The notes below the pieces were generated by a model, which saw only the letters and a program-made list of their open reading frames with translations, did no database searches and had not been told where the DNA came from. A program made the translations under genes and the position numbers. A stretch of DNA of 64,000 nucleotides from Saxidomus purpurata (taxonomy: Eukaryota; Mollusca; Bivalvia; Venerida; Veneridae). The stretch covers positions 17,902,351 to 17,966,350 of the forward strand of contig JAFMSR010000003.1 in NCBI GenBank assembly GCA_022818135.1. Direction: 5' to 3'. Positions 13,701 to 28,700 of the stretch are shown here, piece after piece (position 1 is the first letter of the stretch; each line of letters starts with the position of its first letter).

Positions 13701-16700
13701 CGGCCTAAAAAACGGCTATAAAATTAGTTTGCAATAAGATATCTTCATTCTGATTGCAGTTCCTTGGATGAAAGTGATCCCTGAACAATCCCTGCGAAAA
13801 TGGAGGCAAAATAATTTTTGTCGAAAATGGCGTTTTTCCTAAGGCTATACCCTTTGCGTTTTTTTGGGGGTGAAACAACTTTTCTCTAGAATGGGGTCAT
13901 GTGATACCCCATTCGCTTTGTCTTGATGAGTAGGTCACGGAAATGTATAATACTTGGGGTCTATCTTTACCTTTGACCCCCCTGTGACCTAGTTTTCAGT
14001 TATGACCTAAGTTCGAGGACCGGCCTAAAAAACGGCTATAAAATTAGTTTGCAATAAGATATCTTCATTCTGATTGCAGTTCCTTGGATGAAAGTGATCC
14101 CTGAACAATCCCTGCGAAAATGGAGGCAAAATAATTTTTGTCGAAAATGGCGTTTTTCCTAAGGCTATACCCTTTGCGTTTTTTTGGGGGTGAAACAACT
14201 TTTCTCTAGAATGGGGTCATGTGATACCCCATTCGCTTTGTCTTGATGAGTAGGTCACGGAAATGTATAATACTTGGGGTCTATCTTTACCTTTGACCCC
14301 CCTGTGACCTAGTTTTCAGTTATGACCTAAGTTCGAGGACCGGCCTAAAAAACGGCTATAAAATTAGTTTGCAATAAGATATCTTCATTCTGATTGCAGT
14401 TCCTTGGATGAAAGTGATCCCTGAACAATCCCTGCGAAAATGGAGGCAAAATAATTTTTGTCGAAAATGGCGTTTTTCCTAAGGCTATACCCTTTGCGTT
14501 TTTTTGGGGGTGAAACAACTTTTCTCTAGAATGGGGTCATGTGATACCCCATTCGCTTTGTCTTGATGAGTAGGTCACGGAAATGTATAATACTTGGGGT
14601 CTATCTTTACCTTTGACCCCCCTGTGACCTAGTTTTCAGTTATGACCTAAGTTCGAGGACCGGCCTAAAAAACGGCTATAAAATTAGTTTGCAATAAGAT
14701 ATCTTCATTCTGATTGCAGTTCCTTGGATGAAAGTGATCCCTGAACAATCCCTGCGAAAATGGAGGCAAAATAATTTTTGTCGAAAATGGCGTTTTTCCT
14801 AAGGCTATACCCTTTGCGTTTTTTTGGGGGTGAAACAACTTTTCTCTAGAATGGGGTCATGTGATACCCCATTCGCTTTGTCTTGATGAGTAGGTCACGG
14901 AAATGTATAATACTTGGGGTCTATCTTTACCTTTGACCCCCCTGTGACCTAGTTTTCAGTTATGACCTAAGTTCGAGGACCGGCCTAAAAAACGGCTATA
15001 AAATTAGTTTGCAATAAGATATCTTCATTCTGATTGCAGTTCCTTGGATGAAAGTGATCCCTGAACAATCCCTGCGAAAATGGAGGCAAAATAATTTTTG
15101 TCGAAAATGGCGTTTTTCCTAAGGCTATACCCTTTGCGTTTTTTGGGGGTGAAACAACTTTTCTCTAGAATGGGGTCATGTGATACCCCATTCGCTTTGT
15201 CTTGATGAGTAGGTCACGGAAATGTATAATACTTGGGGTCTATCTTTACCTTTGACCCCCCTGTGACCTAGTTTTCAGTTATGACCTAAGTTCGAGGACC
15301 GGCCTAAAAAACGGCTATAAAATTAGTTTGCAATAAGATATCTTCATTCTGATTGCAGTTCCTTGGATGAAAGTGATCCCTGAACAATCCCTGCGAAAAT
15401 GGAGGCAAAATAATTTTTGTCGAAAATGGCGTTTTTCCTAAGGCTATACCCTTTGCGTTTTTTTGGGGGTGAAACAACTTTTCTCTAGAATGGGGTCATG
15501 TGATACCCCATTCGCTTTGTCTTGATGAGTAGGTCACGGAAATGTATAATACTTGGGGTCTATCTTTACCTTTGACCCCCCTGTGACCTAGTTTTCAGTT
15601 ATGACCTAAGTTCGAGGACCGGCCTAAAAAACGGCTATAAAATTAGTTTGCAATAAGATATCTTCATTCTGATTGCAGTTCCTTGGATGAAAGTGATCCC
15701 TGAACAATCCCTGCGAAAATGGAGGCAAAATAATTTTTGTCGAAAATGGCGTTTTTCCTAAGGCTATACCCTTTGCGTTTTTTTGGGGTGAAACAACTTT
15801 TCTCTAGAATGGGGTCATGTGATACCCCATTCGCTTTGTCTTGATGAGTAGGTCACGGAAATGTATAATACTTGGGGTCTATCTTTACCTTTGACCCCCC
15901 TGTGACCTAGTTTTCAGTTATGACCTAAGTTCGAGGACCGGCCTAAAAAACGGCTATAAAATTAGTTTGCAATAAGATATCTTCATTCTGATTGCAGTTC
16001 CTTGGATGAAAGTGATCCCTGAACAATCCCTGCGAAAATGGAGGCAAAATAATTTTTGTCGAAAATGGCGTTTTTCCTAAGGCTATACCCTTTGCGTTTT
16101 TTTGGGGGTGAAACAACTTTTCTCTAGAATGGGGTCATGTGATACCCCATTCGCTTTGTCTTGATGAGTAGGTCACGGAAATGTATAATACTTGGGGTCT
16201 ATCTTTACCTTTGACCCCCCTGTGACCTAGTTTTCAGTTATGACCTAAGTTCGAGGACCGGCCTAAAAAACGGCTATAAAATTAGTTTGCAATAAGATAT
16301 CTTCATTCTGATTGCAGTTCCTTGGATGAAAGTGATCCCTGAACAATCCCTGCGAAAATGGAGGCAAAATAATTTTTGTCGAAAATGGCGTTTTTCCTAA
16401 GGCTATACCCTTTGCGTTTTTTTGGGGGTGAAACAACTTTTCTCTAGAATGGGGTCATGTGATACCCCATTCGCTTTGTCTTGATGAGTAGGTCACGGAA
16501 ATGTATAATACTTGGGGTCTATCTTTACCTTTGACCCCCCTGTGACCTAGTTTTCAGTTATGACCTAAGTTCGAGGACCGGCCTAAAAAACGGCTATAAA
16601 ATTAGTTTGCAATAAGATATCTTCATTCTGATTGCAGTTCCTTGGATGAAAGTGATCCCTGAACAATCCCTGCGAAAATGGAGGCAAAATAATTTTTGTC

Positions 16701-19700
16701 GAAAATGGCGTTTTTCCTAAGGCTATACCCTTTGCGTTTTTTTGGGGGTGAAACAACTTTTCTCTAGAATGGGGTCATGTGATACCCCATTCGCTTTGTC
16801 TTGATGAGTAGGTCACGGAAATGTATAATACTTGGGGTCTATCTTTACCTTTGACCCCCCTGTGACCTAGTTTTCAGTTATGACCTAAGTTCGAGGACCG
16901 GCCTAAAAAACGGCTATAAAATTAGTTTGCAATAAGATATCTTCATTCTGATTGCAGTTCCTTGGATGAAAGTGATCCCTGAACAATCCCTGCGAAAATG
17001 GAGGCAAAATAATTTTTGTCGAAAATGGCGTTTTTCCTAAGGCTATACCCTTTGCGTTTTTTTGGGGGTGAAACAACTTTTCTCTAGAATGGGGTCATGT
17101 GATACCCCATTCGCTTTGTCTTGATGAGTAGGTCACGGAAATGTATAATACTTGGGGTCTATCTTTACCTTTGACCCCCCTGTGACCTAGTTTTCAGTTA
17201 TGACCTAAGTTCGAGGACCGGCCTAAAAAACGGCTATAAAATTAGTTTGCAATAAGATATCTTCATTCTGATTGCAGTTCCTTGGATGAAAGTGATCCCT
17301 GAACAATCCCTGCGAAAATGGAGGCAAAATAATTTTTGTCGAAAATGGCGTTTTTCCTAAGGCTATACCCTTTGCGTTTTTTTGGGGGTGAAACAACTTT
17401 TCTCTAGAATGGGGTCATGTGATACCCCATTCGCTTTGTCTTGATGAGTAGGTCACGGAAATGTATAATACTTGGGGTCTATCTTTACCTTTGACCCCCC
17501 TGTGACCTAGTTTTCAGTTATGACCTAAGTTCGAGGACCGGCCTAAAAAACGGCTATAAAATTAGTTTGCAATAAGATATCTTCATTCTGATTGCAGTTC
17601 CTTGGATGAAAGTGATCCCTGAACAATCCCTGCGAAAATGGAGGCAAAATAATTTTTGTCGAAAATGGCGTTTTTCCTAAGGCTATACCCTTTGCGTTTT
17701 TTTGGGGGTGAAACAACTTTTCTCTAGAATGGGGTCATGTGATACCCCATTCGCTTTGTCTTGATGAGTAGGTCACGGAAATGTATAATACTTGGGGTCT
17801 ATCTTTACCTTTGACCCCCCTGTGACCTAGTTTTCAGTTATGACCTAAGTTCGAGGACCGGCCTAAAAAACGGCTATAAAATTAGTTTGCAATAAGATAT
17901 CTTCATTCTGATTGCAGTTCCTTGGATGAAAGTGATCCCTGAACAATCCCTGCGAAAATGGAGGCAAAATAATTTTTGTCGAAAATGGCGTTTTTCCTAA
18001 GGCTATACCCTTTGCGTTTTTTTGGGGGTGAAACAACTTTTCTCTAGAATGGGGTCATGTGATACCCCATTCGCTTTGTCTTGATGAGTAGGTCACGGAA
18101 ATGTATAATACTTGGGGTCTATCTTTACCTTTGACCCCCCTGTGACCTAGTTTTCAGTTATGACCTAAGTTCGAGGACCGGCCTAAAAAACGGCTATAAA
18201 ATTAGTTTGCAATAAGATATCTTCATTCTGATTGCAGTTCCTTGGATGAAAGTGATCCCTGAACAATCCCTGCGAAAATGGAGGCAAAATAATTTTTGTC
18301 GAAAATGGCGTTTTTCCTAAGGCTATACCCTTTGCGTTTTTTTGGGGGTGAAACAACTTTTCTCTAGAATGGGGTCATGTGATACCCCATTCGCTTTGTC
18401 TTGATGAGTAGGTCACGGAAATGTATAATACTTGGGGTCTATCTTTACCTTTGACCCCCCTGTGACCTAGTTTTCAGTTATGACCTAAGTTCGAGGACCG
18501 GCCTAAAAAACGGCTATAAAATTAGTTTGCAATAAGATATCTTCATTCTGATTGCAGTTCCTTGGATGAAAGTGATCCCTGAACAATCCCTGCGAAAATG
18601 GAGGCAAAATAATTTTTGTCGAAAATGGCGTTTTTCCTAAGGCTATACCCTTTGCGTTTTTTGGGGGTGAAACAACTTTTCTCTAGAATGGGGTCATGTG
18701 ATACCCCATTCGCTTTGTCTTGATGAGTAGGTCACGGAAATGTATAATACTTGGGGTCTATCTTTACCTTTGACCCCCCTGTGACCTAGTTTTCAGTTAT
18801 GACCTAAGTTCGAGGACCGGCCTAAAAAACGGCTATAAAATTAGTTTGCAATAAGATATCTTCATTCTGATTGCAGTTCCTTGGATGAAAGTGATCCCTG
18901 AACAATCCCTGCGAAAATGGAGGCAAAATAATTTTTGTCGAAAATGGCGTTTTTCCTAAGGCTATACCCTTTGCGTTTTTTTGGGGGTGAAACAACTTTT
19001 CTCTAGAATGGGGTCATGTGATACCCCATTCGCTTTGTCTTGATGAGTAGGTCACGGAAATGTATAATACTTGGGGTCTATCTTTACCTTTGACCCCCCT
19101 GTGACCTAGTTTTCAGTTATGACCTAAGTTCGAGGACCGGCCTAAAAAACGGCTATAAAATTAGTTTGCAATAAGATATCTTCATTCTGATTGCAGTTCC
19201 TTGGATGAAAGTGATCCCTGAACAATCCCTGCGAAAATGGAGGCAAAATAATTTTTGTCGAAAATGGCGTTTTTCCTAAGGCTATACCCTTTGCGTTTTT
19301 TTGGGGGTGAAACAACTTTTCTCTAGAATGGGGTCATGTGATACCCCATTCGCTTTGTCTTGATGAGTAGGTCACGGAAATGTATAATACTTGGGGTCTA
19401 TCTTTACCTTTGACCCCCCTGTGACCTAGTTTTCAGTTATGACCTAAGTTCGAGGACCGGCCTAAAAAACGGCTATAAAATTAGTTTGCAATAAGATATC
19501 TTCATTCTGATTGCAGTTCCTTGGATGAAAGTGATCCCTGAACAATCCCTGCGAAAATGGAGGCAAAATAATTTTTGTCGAAAATGGCGTTTTTCCTAAG
19601 GCTATACCCTTTGCGTTTTTTTGGGGGTGAAACAACTTTTCTCTAGAATGGGGTCATGTGATACCCCATTCGCTTTGTCTTGATGAGTAGGTCACGGAAA

Positions 19701-22700
19701 TGTATAATACTTGGGGTCTATCTTTACCTTTGACCCCCCTGTGACCTAGTTTTCAGTTATGACCTAAGTTCGAGGACCGGCCTAAAAAACGGCTATAAAA
19801 TTAGTTTGCAATAAGATATCTTCATTCTGATTGCAGTTCCTTGGATGAAAGTGATCCCTGAACAATCCCTGCGAAAATGGAGGCAAAATAATTTTTGTCG
19901 AAAATGGCGTTTTTCCTAAGGCTATACCCTTTGCGTTTTTTTGGGGGTGAAACAACTTTTCTCTAGAATGGGGTCATGTGATACCCCATTCGCTTTGTCT
20001 TGATGAGTAGGTCACGGAAATGTATAATACTTGGGGTCTATCTTTACCTTTGACCCCCCTGTGACCTAGTTTTCAGTTATGACCTAAGTTCGAGGACCGG
20101 CCTAAAAAACGGCTATAAAATTAGTTTGCAATAAGATATCTTCATTCTGATTGCAGTTCCTTGGATGAAAGTGATCCCTGAACAATCCCTGCGAAAATGG
20201 AGGCAAAATAATTTTTGTCGAAAATGGCGTTTTTCCTAAGGCTATACCCTTTGCGTTTTTTTGGGGGTGAAACAACTTTTCTCTAGAATGGGGTCATGTG
20301 ATACCCCATTCGCTTTGTCTTGATGAGTAGGTCACGGAAATGTATAATACTTGGGGTCTATCTTTACCTTTGACCCCCCTGTGACCTAGTTTTCAGTTAT
20401 GACCTAAGTTCGAGGACCGGCCTAAAAAACGGCTATAAAATTAGTTTGCAATAAGATATCTTCATTCTGATTGCAGTTCCTTGGATGAAAGTGATCCCTG
20501 AACAATCCCTGCGAAAATGGAGGCAAAATAATTTTTGTCGAAAATGGCGTTTTTCCTAAGGCTATACCCTTTGCGTTTTTTTGGGGGTGAAACAACTTTT
20601 CTCTAGAATGGGGTCATGTGATACCCCATTCGCTTTGTCTTGATGAGTAGGTCACGGAAATGTATAATACTTGGGGTCTATCTTTACCTTTGACCCCCCT
20701 GTGACCTAGTTTTCAGTTATGACCTAAGTTCGAGGACCGGCCTAAAAAACGGCTATAAAATTAGTTTGCAATAAGATATCTTCATTCTGATTGCAGTTCC
20801 TTGGATGAAAGTGATCCCTGAACAATCCCTGCGAAAATGGAGGCAAAATAATTTTTGTCGAAAATGGCGTTTTTCCTAAGGCTATACCCTTTGCGTTTTT
20901 TTGGGGGTGAAACAACTTTTCTCTAGAATGGGGTCATGTGATACCCCATTCGCTTTGTCTTGATGAGTAGGTCACGGAAATGTATAATACTTGGGGTCTA
21001 TCTTTACCTTTGACCCCCTGTGACCTAGTTTTCAGTTATGACCTAAGTTCGAGGACCGGCCTAAAAAACGGCTATAAAATTAGTTTGCAATAAGATATCT
21101 TCATTCTGATTGCAGTTCCTTGGATGAAAGTGATCCCTGAACAATCCCTGCGAAAATGGAGGCAAAATAATTTTTGTCGAAAATGGCGTTTTTCCTAAGG
21201 CTATACCCTTTGCGTTTTTTTGGGGGTGAAACAACTTTTCTCTAGAATGGGGTCATGTGATACCCCATTCGCTTTGTCTTGATGAGTAGGTCACGGAAAT
21301 GTATAATACTTGGGGTCTATCTTTACCTTTGACCCCCCTGTGACCTAGTTTTCAGTTATGACCTAAGTTCGAGGACCGGCCTAAAAAACGGCTATAAAAT
21401 TAGTTTGCAATAAGATATCTTCATTCTGATTGCAGTTCCTTGGATGAAAGTGATCCCTGAACAATCCCTGCGAAAATGGAGGCAAAATAATTTTTGTCGA
21501 AAATGGCGTTTTTCCTAAGGCTATACCCTTTGCGTTTTTTGGGGTGAAACAACTTTTCTCTAGAATGGGGTCATGTGATACCCCATTCGCTTTGTCTTGA
21601 TGAGTAGGTCACGGAAATGTATAATACTTGGGGTCTATCTTTACCTTTGACCCCCCTGTGACCTAGTTTTCAGTTATGACCTAAGTTCGAGGACCGGCCT
21701 AAAAAACGGCTATAAAATTAGTTTGCAATAAGATATCTTCATTCTGATTGCAGTTCCTTGGATGAAAGTGATCCCTGAACAATCCCTGCGAAAATGGAGG
21801 CAAAATAATTTTTGTCGAAAATGGCGTTTTTCCTAAGGCTATACCCTTTGCGTTTTTTTGGGGGTGAAACAACTTTTCTCTAGAATGGGGTCATGTGATA
21901 CCCCATTCGCTTTGTCTTGATGAGTAGGTCACGGAAATGTATAATACTTGGGGTCTATCTTTACCTTTGACCCCCCTGTGACCTAGTTTTCAGTTATGAC
22001 CTAAGTTCGAGGACCGGCCTAAAAAACGGCTATAAAATTAGTTTGCAATAAGATATCTTCATTCTGATTGCAGTTCCTTGGATGAAAGTGATCCCTGAAC
22101 AATCCCTGCGAAAATGGAGGCAAAATAATTTTTGTCGAAAATGGCGTTTTTCCTAAGGCTATACCCTTTGCGTTTTTTTGGGGTGAAACAACTTTTCTCT
22201 AGAATGGGGTCATGTGATACCCCATTCGCTTTGTCTTGATGAGTAGGTCACGGAAATGTATAATACTTGGGGTCTATCTTTACCTTTGACCCCCCTGTGA
22301 CCTAGTTTTCAGTTATGACCTAAGTTCGAGGACCGGCCTAAAAAACGGCTATAAAATTAGTTTGCAATAAGATATCTTCATTCTGATTGCAGTTCCTTGG
22401 ATGAAAGTGATCCCTGAACAATCCCTGCGAAAATGGAGGCAAAATAATTTTTGTCGAAAATGGCGTTTTTCCTAAGGCTATACCCTTTGCGTTTTTTTGG
22501 GGGTGAAACAACTTTTCTCTAGAATGGGGTCATGTGATACCCCATTCGCTTTGTCTTGATGAGTAGGTCACGGAAATGTATAATACTTGGGGTCTATCTT
22601 TACCTTTGACCCCCCTGTGACCTAGTTTTCAGTTATGACCTAAGTTCGAGGACCGGCCTAAAAAACGGCTATAAAATTAGTTTGCAATAAGATATCTTCA

Positions 22701-25700
22701 TTCTGATTGCAGTTCCTTGGATGAAAGTGATCCCTGAACAATCCCTGCGAAAATGGAGGCAAAATAATTTTTGTCGAAAATGGCGTTTTTCCTAAGGCTA
22801 TACCCTTTGCGTTTTTTGGGGGTGAAACAACTTTTCTCTAGAATGGGGTCATGTGATACCCCATTCGCTTTGTCTTGATGAGTAGGTCACGGAAATGTAT
22901 AATACTTGGGGTCTATCTTTACCTTTGACCCCCCTGTGACCTAGTTTTCAGTTATGACCTAAGTTCGAGGACCGGCCTAAAAAACGGCTATAAAATTAGT
23001 TTGCAATAAGATATCTTCATTCTGATTGCAGTTCCTTGGATGAAAGTGATCCCTGAACAATCCCTGCGAAAATGGAGGCAAAATAATTTTTGTCGAAAAT
23101 GGCGTTTTTCCTAAGGCTATACCCTTTGCGTTTTTTTGGGGGTGAAACAACTTTTCTCTAGAATGGGGTCATGTGATACCCCATTCGCTTTGTCTTGATG
23201 AGTAGGTCACGGAAATGTATAATACTTGGGGTCTATCTTTACCTTTGACCCCCCTGTGACCTAGTTTTCAGTTATGACCTAAGTTCGAGGACCGGCCTAA
23301 AAAACGGCTATAAAATTAGTTTGCAATAAGATATCTTCATTCTGATTGCAGTTCCTTGGATGAAAGTGATCCCTGAACAATCCCTGCGAAAATGGAGGCA
23401 AAATAATTTTTGTCGAAAATGGCGTTTTTCCTAAGGCTATACCCTTTGCGTTTTTTTGGGGGTGAAACAACTTTTCTCTAGAATGGGGTCATGTGATACC
23501 CCATTCGCTTTGTCTTGATGAGTAGGTCACGGAAATGTATAATACTTGGGGTCTATCTTTACCTTTGACCCCCCTGTGACCTAGTTTTCAGTTATGACCT
23601 AAGTTCGAGGACCGGCCTAAAAAACGGCTATAAAATTAGTTTGCAATAAGATATCTTCATTCTGATTGCAGTTCCTTGGATGAAAGTGATCCCTGAACAA
23701 TCCCTGCGAAAATGGAGGCAAAATAATTTTTGTCGAAAATGGCGTTTTTCCTAAGGCTATACCCTTTGCGTTTTTTTGGGGGTGAAACAACTTTTCTCTA
23801 GAATGGGGTCATGTGATACCCCATTCGCTTTGTCTTGATGAGTAGGTCACGGAAATGTATAATACTTGGGGTCTATCTTTACCTTTGACCCCCCTGTGAC
23901 CTAGTTTTCAGTTATGACCTAAGTTCGAGGACCGGCCTAAAAAACGGCTATAAAATTAGTTTGCAATAAGATATCTTCATTCTGATTGCAGTTCCTTGGA
24001 TGAAAGTGATCCCTGAACAATCCCTGCGAAAATGGAGGCAAAATAATTTTTGTCGAAAATGGCGTTTTTCCTAAGGCTATACCCTTTGCGTTTTTTTGGG
24101 GGTGAAACAACTTTTCTCTAGAATGGGGTCATGTGATACCCCATTCGCTTTGTCTTGATGAGTAGGTCACGGAAATGTATAATACTTGGGGTCTATCTTT
24201 ACCTTTGACCCCCCTGTGACCTAGTTTTCAGTTATGACCTAAGTTCGAGGACCGGCCTAAAAAACGGCTATAAAATTAGTTTGCAATAAGATATCTTCAT
24301 TCTGATTGCAGTTCCTTGGATGAAAGTGATCCCTGAACAATCCCTGCGAAAATGGAGGCAAAATAATTTTTGTCGAAAATGGCGTTTTTCCTAAGGCTAT
24401 ACCCTTTGCGTTTTTTTGGGGGTGAAACAACTTTTCTCTAGAATGGGGTCATGTGATACCCCATTCGCTTTGTCTTGATGAGTAGGTCACGGAAATGTAT
24501 AATACTTGGGGTCTATCTTTACCTTTGACCCCCCTGTGACCTAGTTTTCAGTTATGACCTAAGTTCGAGGACCGGCCTAAAAAACGGCTATAAAATTAGT
24601 TTGCAATAAGATATCTTCATTCTGATTGCAGTTCCTTGGATGAAAGTGATCCCTGAACAATCCCTGCGAAAATGGAGGCAAAATAATTTTTGTCGAAAAT
24701 GGCGTTTTTCCTAAGGCTATACCCTTTGCGTTTTTTTGGGGGTGAAACAACTTTTCTCTAGAATGGGGTCATGTGATACCCCATTCGCTTTGTCTTGATG
24801 AGTAGGTCACGGAAATGTATAATACTTGGGGTCTATCTTTACCTTTGACCCCCCTGTGACCTAGTTTTCAGTTATGACCTAAGTTCGAGGACCGGCCTAA
24901 AAAACGGCTATAAAATTAGTTTGCAATAAGATATCTTCATTCTGATTGCAGTTCCTTGGATGAAAGTGATCCCTGAACAATCCCTGCGAAAATGGAGGCA
25001 AAATAATTTTTGTCGAAAATGGCGTTTTTCCTAAGGCTATACCCTTTGCGTTTTTTTGGGGGTGAAACAACTTTTCTCTAGAATGGGGTCATGTGATACC
25101 CCATTCGCTTTGTCTTGATGAGTAGGTCACGGAAATGTATAATACTTGGGGTCTATCTTTACCTTTGACCCCCCTGTGACCTAGTTTTCAGTTATGACCT
25201 AAGTTCGAGGACCGGCCTAAAAAACGGCTATAAAATTAGTTTGCAATAAGATATCTTCATTCTGATTGCAGTTCCTTGGATGAAAGTGATCCCTGAACAA
25301 TCCCTGCGAAAATGGAGGCAAAATAATTTTTGTCGAAAATGGCGTTTTTCCTAAGGCTATACCCTTTGCGTTTTTTTGGGGGTGAAACAACTTTTCTCTA
25401 GAATGGGGTCATGTGATACCCCATTCGCTTTGTCTTGATGAGTAGGTCACGGAAATGTATAATACTTGGGGTCTATCTTTACCTTTGACCCCCCTGTGAC
25501 CTAGTTTTCAGTTATGACCTAAGTTCGAGGACCGGCCTAAAAAACGGCTATAAAATTAGTTTGCAATAAGATATCTTCATTCTGATTGCAGTTCCTTGGA
25601 TGAAAGTGATCCCTGAACAATCCCTGCGAAAATGGAGGCAAAATAATTTTTGTCGAAAATGGCGTTTTTCCTAAGGCTATACCCTTTGCGTTTTTTTGGG

Positions 25701-28700
25701 GGTGAAACAACTTTTCTCTAGAATGGGGTCATGTGATACCCCATTCGCTTTGTCTTGATGAGTAGGTCACGGAAATGTATAATACTTGGGGTCTATCTTT
25801 ACCTTTGACCCCCCTGTGACCTAGTTTTCAGTTATGACCTAAGTTCGAGGACCGGCCTAAAAAACGGCTATAAAATTAGTTTGCAATAAGATATCTTCAT
25901 TCTGATTGCAGTTCCTTGGATGAAAGTGATCCCTGAACAATCCCTGCGAAAATGGAGGCAAAATAATTTTTGTCGAAAATGGCGTTTTTCCTAAGGCTAT
26001 ACCCTTTGCGTTTTTTTGGGGGTGAAACAACTTTTCTCTAGAATGGGGTCATGTGATACCCCATTCGCTTTGTCTTGATGAGTAGGTCACGGAAATGTAT
26101 AATACTTGGGGTCTATCTTTACCTTTGACCCCCCTGTGACCTAGTTTTCAGTTATGACCTAAGTTCGAGGACCGGCCTAAAAAACGGCTATAAAATTAGT
26201 TTGCAATAAGATATCTTCATTCTGATTGCAGTTCCTTGGATGAAAGTGATCCCTGAACAATCCCTGCGAAAATGGAGGCAAAATAATTTTTGTCGAAAAT
26301 GGCGTTTTTCCTAAGGCTATACCCTTTGCGTTTTTTTGGGGGTGAAACAACTTTTCTCTAGAATGGGGTCATGTGATACCCCATTCGCTTTGTCTTGATG
26401 AGTAGGTCACGGAAATGTATAATACTTGGGGTCTATCTTTACCTTTGACCCCCCTGTGACCTAGTTTTCAGTTATGACCTAAGTTCGAGGACCGGCCTAA
26501 AAAACGGCTATAAAATTAGTTTGCAATAAGATATCTTCATTCTGATTGCAGTTCCTTGGATGAAAGTGATCCCTGAACAATCCCTGCGAAAATGGAGGCA
26601 AAATAATTTTTGTCGAAAATGGCGTTTTTCCTAAGGCTATACCCTTTGCGTTTTTTTGGGGTGAAACAACTTTTCTCTAGAATGGGGTCATGTGATACCC
26701 CATTCGCTTTGTCTTGATGAGTAGGTCACGGAAATGTATAATACTTGGGGTCTATCTTTACCTTTGACCCCCCTGTGACCTAGTTTTCAGTTATGACCTA
26801 AGTTCGAGGACCGGCCTAAAAAACGGCTATAAAATTAGTTTGCAATAAGATATCTTCATTCTGATTGCAGTTCCTTGGATGAAAGTGATCCCTGAACAAT
26901 CCCTGCGAAAATGGAGGCAAAATAATTTTTGTCGAAAATGGCGTTTTTCCTAAGGCTATACCCTTTGCGTTTTTTTGGGGGTGAAACAACTTTTCTCTAG
27001 AATGGGGTCATGTGATACCCCATTCGCTTTGTCTTGATGAGTAGGTCACGGAAATGTATAATACTTGGGGTCTATCTTTACCTTTGACCCCCCTGTGACC
27101 TAGTTTTCAGTTATGACCTAAGTTCGAGGACCGGCCTAAAAAACGGCTATAAAATTAGTTTGCAATAAGATATCTTCATTCTGATTGCAGTTCCTTGGAT
27201 GAAAGTGATCCCTGAACAATCCCTGCGAAAATGGAGGCAAAATAATTTTTGTCGAAAATGGCGTTTTTCCTAAGGCTATACCCTTTGCGTTTTTTGGGGG
27301 TGAAACAACTTTTCTCTAGAATGGGGTCATGTGATACCCCATTCGCTTTGTCTTGATGAGTAGGTCACGGAAATGTATAATACTTGGGGTCTATCTTTAC
27401 CTTTGACCCCCCTGTGACCTAGTTTTCAGTTATGACCTAAGTTCGAGGACCGGCCTAAAAAACGGCTATAAAATTAGTTTGCAATAAGATATCTTCATTC
27501 TGATTGCAGTTCCTTGGATGAAAGTGATCCCTGAACAATCCCTGCGAAAATGGAGGCAAAATAATTTTTGTCGAAAATGGCGTTTTTCCTAAGGCTATAC
27601 CCTTTGCGTTTTTTGGGGGTGAAACAACTTTTCTCTAGAATGGGGTCATGTGATACCCCATTCGCTTTGTCTTGATGAGTAGGTCACGGAAATGTATAAT
27701 ACTTGGGGTCTATCTTTACCTTTGACCCCCCTGTGACCTAGTTTTCAGTTATGACCTAAGTTCGAGGACCGGCCTAAAAAACGGCTATAGAATTAGTTTG
27801 CAATAAGATATCTTCATTCTGATTGCAGTTCCTTGGATGAAAGTGATCCCTGAACAATCCCTGCGAAAATGGAGGCAAAATAATTTTTGTCGAAAATGGC
27901 GTTTTTCCTAAGGCTATACCCTTTGCGTTTTTTTGGGGGTGAAACAACTTTTCTCTAGAATGGGGTCATGTGATACCCCATTCGCTTTGTCTTGATGAGT
28001 AGGTCACGGAAATGTATAATACTTGGGGTCTATCTTTACCTTTGACCCCCCTGTGACCTAGTTTTCAGTTATGACCTAAGTTCGAGGACCGGCCTAAAAA
28101 ACGGCTATAAAATTAGTTTGCAATAAGATATCTTCATTCTGATTGCAGTTCCTTGGATGAAAGTGATCCCTGAACAATCCCTGCGAAAATGGAGGCAAAA
28201 TAATTTTTGTCGAAAATGGCGTTTTTCCTAAGGCTATACCCTTTGCGTTTTTTTGGGGGTGAAACAACTTTTCTCTAGAATGGGGTCATGTGATACCCCA
28301 TTCGCTTTGTCTTGATGAGTAGGTCACGGAAATGTATAATACTTGGGGTCTATCTTTACCTTTGACCCCCCTGTGACCTAGTTTTCAGTTATGACCTAAG
28401 TTCGAGGACCGGCCTAAAAAACGGCTATAAAATTAGTTTGCAATAAGATATCTTCATTCTGATTGCAGTTCCTTGGATGAAAGTGATCCCTGAACAATCC
28501 CTGCGAAAATGGAGGCAAAATAATTTTTGTCGAAAATGGCGTTTTTCCTAAGGCTATACCCTTTGCGTTTTTTTGGGGTGAAACAACTTTTCTCTAGAAT
28601 GGGGTCATGTGATACCCCATTCGCTTTGTCTTGATGAGTAGGTCACGGAAATGTATAATACTTGGGGTCTATCTTTACCTTTGACCCCCCTGTGACCTAG